A stretch of DNA of 64,000 nucleotides from Thalassobellus sp050294475 (lineage in GTDB: Bacteria; Bacteroidota; Bacteroidia; Flavobacteriales; Flavobacteriaceae). The stretch lies in contig JBNKOE010000024.1 of NCBI GenBank assembly GCA_050294475.1, positions 62,001 through 126,000 on the forward strand, written 5' to 3'. This document shows positions 43,217 to 51,726 of the stretch, piece after piece (the first letter of the stretch is position 1; every line of letters starts with the position of its first letter). Below the pieces are notes generated by a model. It did not search any database. It was not told the DNA's origin and worked only from the letters and a program-made list of their open reading frames with translations. The translations under genes and the position numbers were made by a program.

Positions 43217-43891
43217 TTATATAAAACCTCGTTTTCTAGCTTCATCTAACAAAGTTTCATCTTGTCCATCTGTAACTTCGAAAATTTCTCTGAGATGTTT
43301 TTTTCTTTTCTCAATAGCACTTAATGAAATATTTAAATGAGACGCTAAGTTTTTTGTTTTGACACCTTGCGATAATAAATGAAGAATTTTTCTGTTTTTT
43401 TCGTCTATAACAATATCACTTGTTATAGCTTTTCTAATAAAGCTGTTTACTGTACCACTATAAAAAGGTGGATTATTAAGTACTGCTTGAAATGCACTAG
43501 CAAGTTCGCTAGATGTTAAATCACTTTTAATTAAAAAACCTTCAGGATCTATTGTTTTAATAATATTATGAATTCTAAAAGGTTCATTAAACATAGTTAA
43601 AATTACTATTTTAGCTTGAGGTAAAATTTTACGAGCGTACCCTGCTAAATCTTCTCCTGAAGTCATCTTCCCATCGGTTGAAGGTGGTAAACTAATATCA
43701 ACAAACAACACATTATATGGGATTTCATTTTCAATAGACTTATCCATTAAAGAAATGGCTTCATCGCAATTATTTGCGATATCTATCTTTAATTCTTGAT
43801 GTTCTTTTTTGGTAAATAATAATGTGTTTTGATACCCCTCAATAATCATTGGGTGGTCATCAATCATTAATATTTTAATTTTTTGAATCAT
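43217..43891 (-). CDS. LuxR-family (NarL-type) response regulator
   Basis: A 224-residue two-domain regulator. The receiver domain begins IKILMIDDHPMIIEGY with phosphoacceptor D65 in VLFVDISLPP, and the C-terminal HTH is LLSQGVKTKNLASHLNISLSAIEKRKKHL. I use Met at 43891, because the ATG at 43921 overlaps the kinase gene by 20 bases and adds non-conserved residues. It lies 10 bases after the histidine kinase and is its obvious partner. Target genes are unknown. Confidence 0.9.
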   Translation of the reverse strand: MIQKIKILMIDDHPMIIEGYQNTLLFTKKEHQELKIDIANNCDEAISLMDKSIENEIPYNVLFVDISLPPSTDGKMTSGEDLAGYARKILPQAKIVILTMFNEPFRIHNIIKTIDPEGFLIKSDLTSSELASAFQAVLNNPPFYSGTVNSFIRKAITSDIVIDEKNRKILHLLSQGVKTKNLASHLNISLSAIEKRKKHLREIFEVTDGQDETLLDEARKRGFI

Positions 43892-43901
43892 AAATTTGAT
43901 A

Positions 43902-45746
43902 TTAAGTAACTGGAGCTTCAATAGTTACTGTTGTTCCTACATTTTGTTCTGAAGTTATATTTATATTGCCGTTTATTTCTTTTATTCTTGAATTCATATT
44001 TTTTAAACCAATACCAGATTTTGCTTTATTAACATTAAATCCTGTGCCATCATCAGTCATTGCTAAGCAAATTACATTATTTTTTAATTTAAAACTAATA
44101 TTTACTGTTGATGCATTAGCATGTTTATGGATATTATGTAATGATTCCTGAATAATTCTATAAATATGAATCTTAGTTTTATTTGATACTTCTTCCCAAA
44201 TAATAGCATCATCAGGTTTTAAATTATATTTTAATTTATAAACATTAGTTTGGGTTTCTACTAATGTTTTAATGATATCTATAAAACCAGAACCTGAAAC
44301 AAAATCGGTATTTAATTCATGAGACACTTTTCTAATATCTTGCTCAATAGCTTTAAGCTCGTCAATATATTGGGCTCTAGTTTTAATAGCCTCAATACTA
44401 TTATTCATGTTTAGGCTATCTAAACTTAAACGAGTGCCAAATAAACGCCCTAAAACACCATCATGCAACTCCTCAGAAATTTTCTGTTTCTCTAAAGTTC
44501 TAGCTTCTTCAATACTTTCATTTTGCGATAGCATTAAATTGTATATTTCTTCGTTAGCTTCCTGTTGCTCATGAATAAACTTAAGCTCTTTATTCTTGTT
44601 TCTTTGTGTTATAACAATGTATAGTAATAATGAGGCTATGATTAAAATTATTGAAATAATCAATAACCACATACGCTCTCTAGCAATCTGCTTATTTTCT
44701 TGTTCTATTTGATTTGTTTCAAAGCGGATTCTTGCAAATTTGTTTCGGGTTGAACGTTCTACTTTTTGTAAACTATCACTAAGTTTTACATAATCTTTTA
44801 AAAATTTAGCAGATGTATCTCCTTCTTCGATCTCGGACAATAATTTAAGTGACTTTAATAAATCATCATTATGATAATGTTTTGAAATGTCTCTAGCTTT
44901 GTAAGCATAATATCTAGCTGAATCTTTTTTTTTTATATTATTGTAATACTCTGCTAAATGCTGATTTATAATTATAGAATTATAACCTTCGAAATCAATA
45001 CTATCTGAAATTTTTAAAGCTTTTAAATACAAACCCGGGATTTGGTCTATATTATTCGACAAGTATAATGCATGTGCATAATTATCTAATACAAGAGGAT
45101 ACCATTTTGGTCTTTCCTTAAGTAAGTTTTTATTAGATAAAATATCATTATAATATTTTATAGATAATTTAAATTTTCCATACCTCTTATAAACATAAGC
45201 TAAATTACTTTTAGAATTATCTATACTTGTCTTATGATCTCCTTTGAGTTCTTTTTTTATTTCTAGAGCTTTATTATAATAGCTAATTGATTCACTAAAT
45301 TGCTCAAGTTCATTAAAAACAATTCCTAAATTATTATATAAAAAAGATATATATTTATTAACATTATCATCAGGCTCCAAGGTTTCTAGAATTGAAATTG
45401 CTTCTACTGATGTTACTTCACTTCCTGTATAATCCTTTTCATTACATTGTATAACAGCAATACCATATAAAGTTATTGCTAACTCATATTTAGAATTAGT
45501 TTTTTTAAAAATTTTTTCTGCTCTATGATAATAAAGATAGGCACTATCACTTATTAAAGAATATCTATATAATTCACCAATTTTATAATGCTGATTGGCA
45601 AACGTGATAGAATCTAAATCTTTTGAATTATTTAAAAAGGCTTGAATTGAATCGACTTTCTGTAAATTTGATTCAATTTGAGCATGAATATTTATACAAC
45701 AACATAAGATAAAAATTATATGTGATATTAAAAATTTCAATTTCAA
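43902..45746 (-). CDS. TPR-containing sensor histidine kinase (HisKA_3 / DesK type)
   Basis: A 614-residue sensor. A signal peptide (to about residue 22, CCCINIHAQ) is followed by periplasmic TPR repeats (about 45-320, e.g. YNNLGIVFNELEQFSESISYYNKALEIKK), one membrane segment (359-380), a coiled coil, and the dimerisation box with H428 in EKQKISEELHDGVLG. The ATP-binding domain ends with DDGTGFNVNKAKSGIGLKNMNSRI. TPR sensors of this type are typical of Bacteroidota. It forms an operon with the response regulator. The stimulus is unknown. Confidence 0.92.
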   Translation of the reverse strand: MKLKFLISHIIFILCCCINIHAQIESNLQKVDSIQAFLNNSKDLDSITFANQHYKIGELYRYSLISDSAYLYYHRAEKIFKKTNSKYELAITLYGIAVIQCNEKDYTGSEVTSVEAISILETLEPDDNVNKYISFLYNNLGIVFNELEQFSESISYYNKALEIKKELKGDHKTSIDNSKSNLAYVYKRYGKFKLSIKYYNDILSNKNLLKERPKWYPLVLDNYAHALYLSNNIDQIPGLYLKALKISDSIDFEGYNSIIINQHLAEYYNNIKKKDSARYYAYKARDISKHYHNDDLLKSLKLLSEIEEGDTSAKFLKDYVKLSDSLQKVERSTRNKFARIRFETNQIEQENKQIARERMWLLIISIILIIASLLLYIVITQRNKNKELKFIHEQQEANEEIYNLMLSQNESIEEARTLEKQKISEELHDGVLGRLFGTRLSLDSLNMNNSIEAIKTRAQYIDELKAIEQDIRKVSHELNTDFVSGSGFIDIIKTLVETQTNVYKLKYNLKPDDAIIWEEVSNKTKIHIYRIIQESLHNIHKHANASTVNISFKLKNNVICLAMTDDGTGFNVNKAKSGIGLKNMNSRIKEINGNINITSEQNVGTTVTIEAPVT

Positions 45747-45769
45747 AGATTGTAGATTGACTTCATCTT

Positions 45770-45777
45770 CAAATGTA
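45770..45777 (-). promoter_or_regulatory. Candidate promoter -7 box for the two-component operon
   Basis: On the minus strand TACATTTG matches TAnnTTTG, 24 bases upstream of the kinase start codon. No clear TTTG is seen 19 bases further upstream. Confidence 0.45.
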
Positions 45778-45816
45778 TTTATAATTTTTCACTTTTTTAC
45801 TAACCTATTTATATAT

Positions 45817-45849
45817 AAAAGGCCTACATAATTATTATATAGGCCTTTT
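45817..45849. terminator. Bidirectional intrinsic terminator
   Basis: AAAAGGCCTA and TAGGCCTTTT make a 10-bp stem with A/T runs on both sides. It lies 22 bases after the small lipoprotein gene, and upstream of the kinase promoter, so it separates the two units. Confidence 0.85.
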
Positions 45850-45870
45850 TATTATCTAATTTTAAAAAAA

Positions 45871-46017
45871 TTAATCGTGAGTTTGTCCTCCGGTATAACG
45901 AACTTGTTCTGTATCTGGTGCAACTAACACATCATCTTCGTTTAAATCTTGTTTAGTACAAGAAGTAAATGATGCAAAAATAACTACTACAATTAGGGTA
46001 AGTTTTAGGGTTTTCAT
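45871..46017 (-). CDS. Small lipoprotein (48 aa)
   Basis: A short gene below usual length cut-offs. It encodes a lipoprotein signal (MKTLKLTLIVVVIFASFTSC, with Cys 20) followed by an acidic tail with DLNEDD and ending in YTGGQTHD. The frame is supported by the intact signal peptide and by its own terminator at 45817-45849. Function unknown. It lies between the two-component operon and a LacI gene. The 350 bases upstream (46018-46366) hold no further gene; GTTAAAGCGCTTGC at 46267-46280 is a weak LacI-operator-like site. Confidence 0.7.
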   Translation of the reverse strand: MKTLKLTLIVVVIFASFTSCTKQDLNEDDVLVAPDTEQVRYTGGQTHD

Positions 46018-46366
46018 AATATTCAATTTTAAGGTTAATTTATTTCTCTAATATTTTTAATAATAATTGTATCGCAGACTTTGAAACCAAAATCTTTAAT
46101 AGAGGGAAAAATGGATAATTAACTTAAAAATCGAACGCACAAAAACGCACAGACTTTTTTACTTTTAAATTGAGGGATTTGACATTTCTGTCTAAAAATG
46201 GATTAATTTTATTTTCGAGCTGAGGGGAAAATGATTTGGGTTGCTCGTTAATAAGTACTAAAGTAGGTTAAAGCGCTTGCTAAAATAAAATATACTCGAC
46301 GAAACGCAATTTTCATCGACAAAATACATCATCAATTCTTAAATATTGTTTATAACTTGTTGAAAA

Positions 46367-47374
46367 CTATAAAAGCGTTGACTTATTTTTAACCAAACTT
46401 GTTTTTACAATGATAGTTCTAACGTCTTCATTTAAATGCATATTCTGTAACCTATTTATAAGTAATTGGGCTGCATTTGCTCCTATTAATTTGGCATGTT
46501 GACGTATTGTAGTTAATCTTGGTAAGGTATGGTTAGAATCCGATTTACTAGCAAATCCAATGACAGACATATGCTTAGGCACTTTTTTACCTAAGTTAAC
46601 AGCTGTATTAATTGCAATTATACCAGAAGTACTATCGGCTGCCACAACGCCATCAATACTTTTGTTTTTCTTAAAAAAAGATTTAATCTTTTTTTGATGA
46701 TCATCTTTCTTCTTTATTCTTAAAACCAAAGGCTCTTGACCCGCATTTTCTAAAATAGCTTTGTTATAACCACGTTCTCTTAATTTACCTACGCTTAGAT
46801 CATCAATATCACTTATAAAAACAATGTTTTTTCTGTTTTCAAGCAATAAATCTTTTGTTGCATTGTATGTAGCATCAAAATCATCAACAATTACCTTATC
46901 ACACATAACATCATGTGCAACTCTATCAAACATAACTATTGGTAAACCTTGACTTATTGTTTTCTTAAAATGATCAATCTCATTTTTAATCTGAGTTTCT
47001 TCAGAAACACATAAAATAAAACCATCAACACTACCACTTGCTAATAATTGTAAACTTGATTTCTCTGTTTCTAAAGACTCATTAGAAATACAAGTAATAA
47101 TATTGTAACCTAATTTAGTAGCTTCTCTCTCTATACCAAAAAGAACTTTTGCTAAAAAATGATTAAGAATATTAGGTATAATAACCCCTATAGTCTTAGT
47201 CTTATTCTGCTTCAAACTTAAAGCCATTCTATTTGGCTTATAGTTATATAATTCAGCCAGTTCTTTAACACGCTTAACGGTTTCTTCTCCAATTTCCTCA
47301 CTATTATTTAAAGCTTTAGAAACTGTTGATATAGAAACATTTAATTCCTTTGCAAGCTGTTTTAAAGTAACCAT
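46367..47374 (-). CDS. LacI-family transcriptional regulator
   Basis: A 335-residue regulator. The N-terminal HTH is VTLKQLAKELNVSISTVSKALNNSEEIGEET, the hinge is YKPNRMALSLKQNKTKTIGVIIP, and a periplasmic-binding-protein-like sensor follows. The effector is not evident. It is divergent from the HAD phosphatase gene at 47580 across 205 bases, and not adjacent to the KDG genes. A target in sugar use is likely from the family alone. Confidence 0.9.
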   Translation of the reverse strand: MVTLKQLAKELNVSISTVSKALNNSEEIGEETVKRVKELAELYNYKPNRMALSLKQNKTKTIGVIIPNILNHFLAKVLFGIEREATKLGYNIITCISNESLETEKSSLQLLASGSVDGFILCVSEETQIKNEIDHFKKTISQGLPIVMFDRVAHDVMCDKVIVDDFDATYNATKDLLLENRKNIVFISDIDDLSVGKLRERGYNKAILENAGQEPLVLRIKKKDDHQKKIKSFFKKNKSIDGVVAADSTSGIIAINTAVNLGKKVPKHMSVIGFASKSDSNHTLPRLTTIRQHAKLIGANAAQLLINRLQNMHLNEDVRTIIVKTSLVKNKSTLL

Positions 47375-47552
47375 GTTCTGTATTTAGATAAATTATAAGT
47401 GAGCGCAATTTACAAAAATCTCTTTTTGAATTTACTTTGTATAAAATAAATTATCAAAGGTTTCTTAACAGAACAAATATTTAATTAAATATTATAAAAA
47501 AATAATAGCATATTCTTAAATATAATTTAATGTTTAAAAAGAATGAGAGTGG

Positions 47553-47560
47553 TATTTTTG
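47553..47560 (+). promoter_or_regulatory. Candidate promoter -7 box for the HAD phosphatase gene
   Basis: TATTTTTG fits TAnnTTTG and lies 19 bases before the start codon. The -33 element is not clear. Confidence 0.4.
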
Positions 47561-47579
47561 CTTTTAATAAATACGATAT

Positions 47580-48380
47580 ATGGATTTTTCTAAAGTAAAA
47601 CTTGTTGTTAGCGATATGGATGGTACGCTGCTAAATACGAATAGCGAAGTAAGCGATCGATTTTTTATTCAGTTTGAAAAATTAAAGCAACGGAATATTC
47701 ATTTTGTAGCTGCTAGTGGTCGCCAATACCAAAGTATTTTAGAAAAATTAGACACCATAAAACACGACATTTCTATTATTGCAGAAAATGGAGGTATTAT
47801 GCAACATAACAATGAAACAAACATTCTTTTAAAATTATCTGCTGAAGATGTTTTGAAAACTATTAAAACTTTAAGAAATGTAGAAGGTTGTTTTATTGTT
47901 TTATGTGGAAGAAAATCGGCTTACATTGAAACTGACGACACTAATTTTATTTCAAAATTCAATAAATACTATGCTGAATATGAAATTGTTGATGATTTAA
48001 CAAAAGTAACAGACGATGATTTTTTAAAAATAGCTGTTTATCATTTCGAATCTTCTGAAACATATATTTATCCCTATTTAAAAGCATTAACAAATCAATT
48101 ACAAATAATTGTTTCAGGTCAAAACTGGTTAGATATTTCGCATGCCAGTGCAAATAAAGGATATGCATTAAGTATGCTTCAAGAAAAAATGGGTATCAAT
48201 AAAAATGAAACCATGGTTTTTGGTGATTATAATAATGATTTAGAAATGTTGAAACTTGCACATTTTAGTTTCGCTATGGAAAACGCGCACCCAGAGGTAA
48301 AAAAAATAGCTAATTTTGAAACTAAAAACAATTCAGAAGAAGGTGTAGAAACTATACTTGAACAACTTTTAGAAAATTAA
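47580..48380 (+). CDS. Cof-type HAD hydrolase (sugar phosphatase-like)
   Basis: A 266-residue HAD phosphatase of the Cof subfamily. Motif I is VVSDMDGTLLNTNSEVS with the nucleophilic Asp; motif II AASGRQY; Lys in SANKGYAL; and motif IV FGDYNNDLEML. The cap between is the IIB type. Substrates are usually sugar phosphates or flavin precursors; none can be assigned here. A strong terminator follows at 48424-48464, shared with the convergent aldolase gene. Confidence 0.88.
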   Translation: MDFSKVKLVVSDMDGTLLNTNSEVSDRFFIQFEKLKQRNIHFVAASGRQYQSILEKLDTIKHDISIIAENGGIMQHNNETNILLKLSAEDVLKTIKTLRNVEGCFIVLCGRKSAYIETDDTNFISKFNKYYAEYEIVDDLTKVTDDDFLKIAVYHFESSETYIYPYLKALTNQLQIIVSGQNWLDISHASANKGYALSMLQEKMGINKNETMVFGDYNNDLEMLKLAHFSFAMENAHPEVKKIANFETKNNSEEGVETILEQLLEN

Positions 48381-48423
48381 CTTTCTAAACTATTTATAAC
48401 ACATCTATAATTGTTAAAAACAA

Positions 48424-48464
48424 AAAAGCATCCTTTTTTCTATTATCAAAAAAAGAATGCTTTT
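48424..48464. terminator. Bidirectional terminator between the HAD gene and KDPG aldolase
   Basis: AAAAGCATCCTTTTTT pairs with AAAAAAAGAATGCTTTT with one mismatch. A/T runs are present on both sides. Convergent genes flank it. Confidence 0.8.
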
Positions 48465-48488
48465 AAAAATAAATATATAAACTACTTA

Positions 48489-49157
48489 TTAACTTCTTAC
48501 CTCTTTAACTATAGCTAAAGCAGCTTTTACATCTTGCTCTAATTTAGCATAATCTTTATTAGCTATAATATCTTTAGATATTAATTTAGATCCCATACCA
48601 ACGCAAGTAACACCAGCATCAAACCACCCTTTAAGGTTTTCTTTGGTTGGAGAAACTCCACCTGTTGGCATAACACTTGTCCAAGGTTGTGGTCCTTTAA
48701 TACCTTTTACAAATTGAGGTCCGTAAATATCACCAGGGAATAATTTAACAATCTCACATCCTAATTCTTCAGCGCGTGCAATTTCAGTTAATGTTCCACA
48801 ACCAGGAGACCATAATACTTTTTTACGGTTACAAGCAATGGCAATATCTTCTCTTAATACAGGTGTTACAATAAAGTTTGCTCCTAAAGCCATATATAAT
48901 GATGCAGCTGCTCCATCGGTAACAGAACCAACCCCCATAATCATACCTGGTAATTCTTTAATCGCATATTTAGTTAATTCGCCAAAAACTTCATGAGCAA
49001 AATCACCACGAGCTGTAAACTCCATTAATCTTGCACCACCATCATAACATGCTTTTAATACATTTTTACTTAATTCTATATCACTGTGAAAAAACAAAGG
49101 AATCATCCCAGTGTCTTTCATGGCTTGAGCCACTTCTAATCTTGTAAATTGCGCCAT
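48489..49157 (-). CDS. eda: 2-keto-3-deoxy-6-phosphogluconate aldolase
   Basis: A class I aldolase of 222 residues that splits KDPG to pyruvate and glyceraldehyde 3-phosphate. The Schiff-base lysine is in CEIVKLFPGDIYGP; ATGDF-like FTARGDFAHEVF, IMGVGSVTD and VTPVLREDIAIAC are family text. It lies 89 bases after the KDG kinase, giving the last two steps of uronate (alginate or pectin) use. The lyase and reductase genes of such a pathway are not in the window. Confidence 0.92.
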   Translation of the reverse strand: MAQFTRLEVAQAMKDTGMIPLFFHSDIELSKNVLKACYDGGARLMEFTARGDFAHEVFGELTKYAIKELPGMIMGVGSVTDGAAASLYMALGANFIVTPVLREDIAIACNRKKVLWSPGCGTLTEIARAEELGCEIVKLFPGDIYGPQFVKGIKGPQPWTSVMPTGGVSPTKENLKGWFDAGVTCVGMGSKLISKDIIANKDYAKLEQDVKAALAIVKEVRS

Positions 49158-49246
49158 TTTTATATTGTTTAAATGTTGATTTGTGTATGTGTTGAACTGT
49201 TAAACCGATTAAACGATTCAATAGATCAACAATTAAACACTAATAT

Positions 49247-50287
49247 TTATCTTGCTACACGCCCAGATGCATCACCCCCCATTAATTTCTCTACTTCTGC
49301 AACTGTAACTAAGTTAGCATCTCCTTTAATGGTATGTTTTAAACATGAAGCTGCCACAGCAAAATCTAAAGCATTTTGATCGTCTTCTGGGTAAGTTAAT
49401 AATCCATAAATTAAACCACCCATAAATGAATCTCCTCCACCTACTCTATCAACAATATCGGTAATTTGATATTGCCGTGTTTCAAACATCGTTTTACCAT
49501 CATATAATACGCCAGCCCATGTATTATGAGAAGCAGAGATAGAACCTCTTAAAGTTGTAATTACCTTTTTAGCTCTTGGGAATTTTTTCATCATTTGTTG
49601 ACAAACAGATAAAAAAGCTTCTGCTTTTACATCATGCCCTTGAGTTTGCACACTAATACCTTCTGGTTTAATTCCAAAGTGCATTTCAGCATCTTCTTCA
49701 TTACCTAAAATAACATCACAATATGATGTTAACTCAGTCATAATCGCCTCACGGTCACCACCATACTTCCATAATTTAGCTCTATAATTCAAATCGGTAG
49801 AAATAGTAATTCCTTTTGCACTAGCCGCTTTTACCGCTTCTAAACAAACATCAGCAGAACTTTGAGAAATAGCTGGAGTAATACCAGTCCAGTGAAACCA
49901 CTCAACACCTTCAAAAACGGCATCCCAATCAACCATTCCTACTTGAATATCAGCCATGGCAGAATTAGCTCTATCGTAAACTACTTTACTGCCTCTAGAT
50001 ACAGCACCAGTTTCAAGAAAATAAATACCTAAACGGTCTCCACCCCAAACGATTTTATCAACACCAACACCTCTTTTACGCATTTCCATCATAGCACACT
50101 CACCAATATCATTTTTTGGTAAACGGGTTACAAAATCACAAGATATACCATAGTTAGCTAATGAAACAGCTACGTTTGACTCTCCTCCTCCATAAACAAC
50201 ATCAAAGCTATTTGCTTGCGAAAACCTTAAAAATCCTTGAGGCGCTAATCTTAACATGATTTCCCCAAATGTTACTACTTTACTCAT
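49247..50287 (-). CDS. kdgK: 2-keto-3-deoxygluconate kinase (PfkB family)
   Basis: A PfkB-type sugar kinase of 346 residues. N-terminal VVTFGEIMLRLAP with YGGGESNVAVSLANYG; the C-terminal catalytic signature is DIVDRVGGGDSFMGGLIYGL. The neighbouring KDPG aldolase fixes the substrate as 2-keto-3-deoxygluconate with good probability. It is divergent from the LacI gene at 50441, and a 26-base operator-like palindrome lies 26 bases upstream of its start. Confidence 0.9.
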   Translation of the reverse strand: MSKVVTFGEIMLRLAPQGFLRFSQANSFDVVYGGGESNVAVSLANYGISCDFVTRLPKNDIGECAMMEMRKRGVGVDKIVWGGDRLGIYFLETGAVSRGSKVVYDRANSAMADIQVGMVDWDAVFEGVEWFHWTGITPAISQSSADVCLEAVKAASAKGITISTDLNYRAKLWKYGGDREAIMTELTSYCDVILGNEEDAEMHFGIKPEGISVQTQGHDVKAEAFLSVCQQMMKKFPRAKKVITTLRGSISASHNTWAGVLYDGKTMFETRQYQITDIVDRVGGGDSFMGGLIYGLLTYPEDDQNALDFAVAASCLKHTIKGDANLVTVAEVEKLMGGDASGRVAR

Positions 50288-50313
50288 CCCTTTATTGTTA
50301 TTTAATTAATTTC

Positions 50314-50339
50314 AATCTGCTTAAACGTTTAAGCAGATT
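50314..50339. promoter_or_regulatory. LacI-type operator 1: 26-base perfect palindrome upstream of kdgK
   Basis: The centre CTGCTTAAACGTTTAAGCAG is perfectly symmetric, extended to AATCTGC...GCAGATT. It shares the 16-base core GCTTAAACGTTTAAGC with operator 2; the centres are 91 bases apart. It lies in the kdgK leader. The divergent LacI protein is the natural binder. Confidence 0.85.
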
Positions 50340-50379
50340 TCAAAAAAATATAATCAAATACCAATGATTATCTAGAGGC

Positions 50380-50432
50380 TTTGATTATAAAAACTAAAGC
50401 ATTATATTTGCTTAAACGTTTAAGCAAATATA
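50380..50432 (+). promoter_or_regulatory. LacI promoter with 30-base operator palindrome overlapping the -7 box
   Basis: TTTG (50380-50383), an exact 19-base spacer, and TATATTTG (50403-50410) are the full Bacteroidota promoter. The perfect palindrome 50403-50432 starts with that -7 box, with centre TTTGCTTAAACGTTTAAGCA. Its core equals operator 1. Repressor binding would block the promoter, so autoregulation is likely. Confidence 0.88.
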
Positions 50433-50440
50433 TAAAAAAG

Positions 50441-51478
50441 TTGAATACAAAAAAGAAAACGACCATAAAAGATATTGCTAACGTATTAAATATATCGCCT
50501 GCAGCCGTTTCCAAAGCTCTTCATGATGACTCCAGAATAAGCAAAAAAACTAAAAAAGCAGTAAAACAAGTTGCCAAAAATTTAAACTACCAACCCAATC
50601 ATTTAGCAAGTGCTTTACGTAAAGGAAAAAGCAAGTTAGTTGGTGTTATTGTACCTAGAACTAATAGTAACTTTTTTTCTTCTGTCATTCAAAATATTGA
50701 AGAAGTATTAAATAAAGAAGGTTATAATATAATTATTACACAATCTAACGAATCGTATAAAAAAGAATGTAACAATATAGATACGTTATTATTTACTCAA
50801 GTTGATGGCATTATTGCTTCTATGGCAAATGAAACTGTTAATTTAGAATATTATGAGAAGATAAAATCGAAAGGAATTCCGTTAATTCTATTTGATCGTG
50901 GTGAAAATGATTTAAACGTAGATTATATAGGTATTAATGATTATGATAGCAGCCATGTAATTGTTGAGCATTTAATAAAACAAGGCTGTAAACGTATTGC
51001 ACATATTGGTGGTTATAAACATACCCGAATTTTTAATAATAGAATAAGAGGTTATATTGATGCGCTAAAAAAACATAATCTTCCACTTGATGAAGAACTC
51101 CTTATTGAAAGTAGCTTAACAATAGAAGATGGTAGACAAAAAATGGCTAAATTATTAGCTTTAAAAAACAAACCAGATGCTGTATATGTAGCTGGTGATT
51201 ATGCTGCACTTGGCGCTTTGCAATTACTTAATGAAAGAAACATTAATATCCCGAAAGACATTGCGCTCGTAGGATTTGGAGATGAACCTTTTACGGCTAT
51301 GGTTACTCCAACTATTACTAGCATTAACCAACATAGTGCTGAAATTGGTAAACAAGCTGCTTATACATTTTTAAACCATGCTAAAAAAACAACGGTAAAA
51401 CAAACTCTAAATAAAATAATTTTAGATGCCGAATTAATTATTAGAGATTCTTCAAACGTTAAAAAATTAAATCTATAA
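50441..51478 (+). CDS. LacI-family regulator of the KDG genes, TTG start
   Basis: A LacI regulator with HTH TTIKDIANVLNISPAAVSKALHDDSRIS and hinge YQPNHLASALRKGKSKLVGVIVP, then a sugar-sensing domain. The frame can be opened at ATG 50381, but that codon lies within the -33 element and the next 20 codons translate the operator palindrome. TTG at 50441 gives MNTKKKTTIKDIA, the usual LacI N-terminus (345 residues). Divergent from kdgK and flanked by two matching operators, so it probably controls kdgK-eda and itself. The likely effector is a KDG-pathway intermediate. Confidence 0.9.
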   Translation: MNTKKKTTIKDIANVLNISPAAVSKALHDDSRISKKTKKAVKQVAKNLNYQPNHLASALRKGKSKLVGVIVPRTNSNFFSSVIQNIEEVLNKEGYNIIITQSNESYKKECNNIDTLLFTQVDGIIASMANETVNLEYYEKIKSKGIPLILFDRGENDLNVDYIGINDYDSSHVIVEHLIKQGCKRIAHIGGYKHTRIFNNRIRGYIDALKKHNLPLDEELLIESSLTIEDGRQKMAKLLALKNKPDAVYVAGDYAALGALQLLNERNINIPKDIALVGFGDEPFTAMVTPTITSINQHSAEIGKQAAYTFLNHAKKTTVKQTLNKIILDAELIIRDSSNVKKLNL

Positions 51479-51481
51479 ACT

Positions 51482-51511
51482 AAAAAAGCGTGTATTTAAA
51501 AAAATACACGC
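51482..51511 (-). terminator. Intrinsic terminator, minus direction
   Basis: GCGTGTATTT and AAATACACGC make a perfect 10-bp stem, followed on the minus strand by TTTTTT (51482-51487). It also lies directly after the LacI stop. Confidence 0.8.
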
Positions 51512-51592
51512 CTAATTAGCTATTAATCATCTTATAGTGTTAAATTTTCAACATTATAGAAAGAACAATATTACAATTTCCGCTAGTCATTT

Positions 51593-51612
51593 TATGTAAC
51601 ATATGTTACATA
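51593..51612. promoter_or_regulatory. 20-base palindrome of Crp/Fnr-site type
   Basis: TATGTAACATATGTTACATA is a perfect palindrome. Its TGTAAC...GTTACA arms recall Crp/Fnr-family sites. It lies between convergent genes, so a promoter role is not evident. Confidence 0.35.
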
Positions 51613-51650
51613 TAGTTTTACTAGAATAAAAAAGAACAATACTTTAATTA

Positions 51651-51710
51651 AAAAAACTCCACACAATATCTCAAAATTTGCTATTAAAATTGATTAATGT
51701 GAAGTTTTTA
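51651..51710 (-). terminator. Terminator-like long hairpin after the surface-protein gene
   Basis: AAAAACTTCACA (minus strand, near 51710) can pair with TGTGGAGTTTTT near 51651 across about 35 bases, with T-rich sequence after it. It lies 17 bases after the stop at 51727. Confidence 0.5.
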
Positions 51711-51726
51711 TAATCATATTTACAAG

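Noticed and set aside
46267..46280. AAGCGCTT as operator for the LacI gene at 46367
   Set aside because: Only 8 symmetric bases, located behind the 3' end of the gene and far from its promoter; not supported beyond chance.
50381..50440. ATG at 50381 as start of the LacI gene
   Set aside because: It lies in the -33 promoter element, and the next codons translate the operator palindrome.
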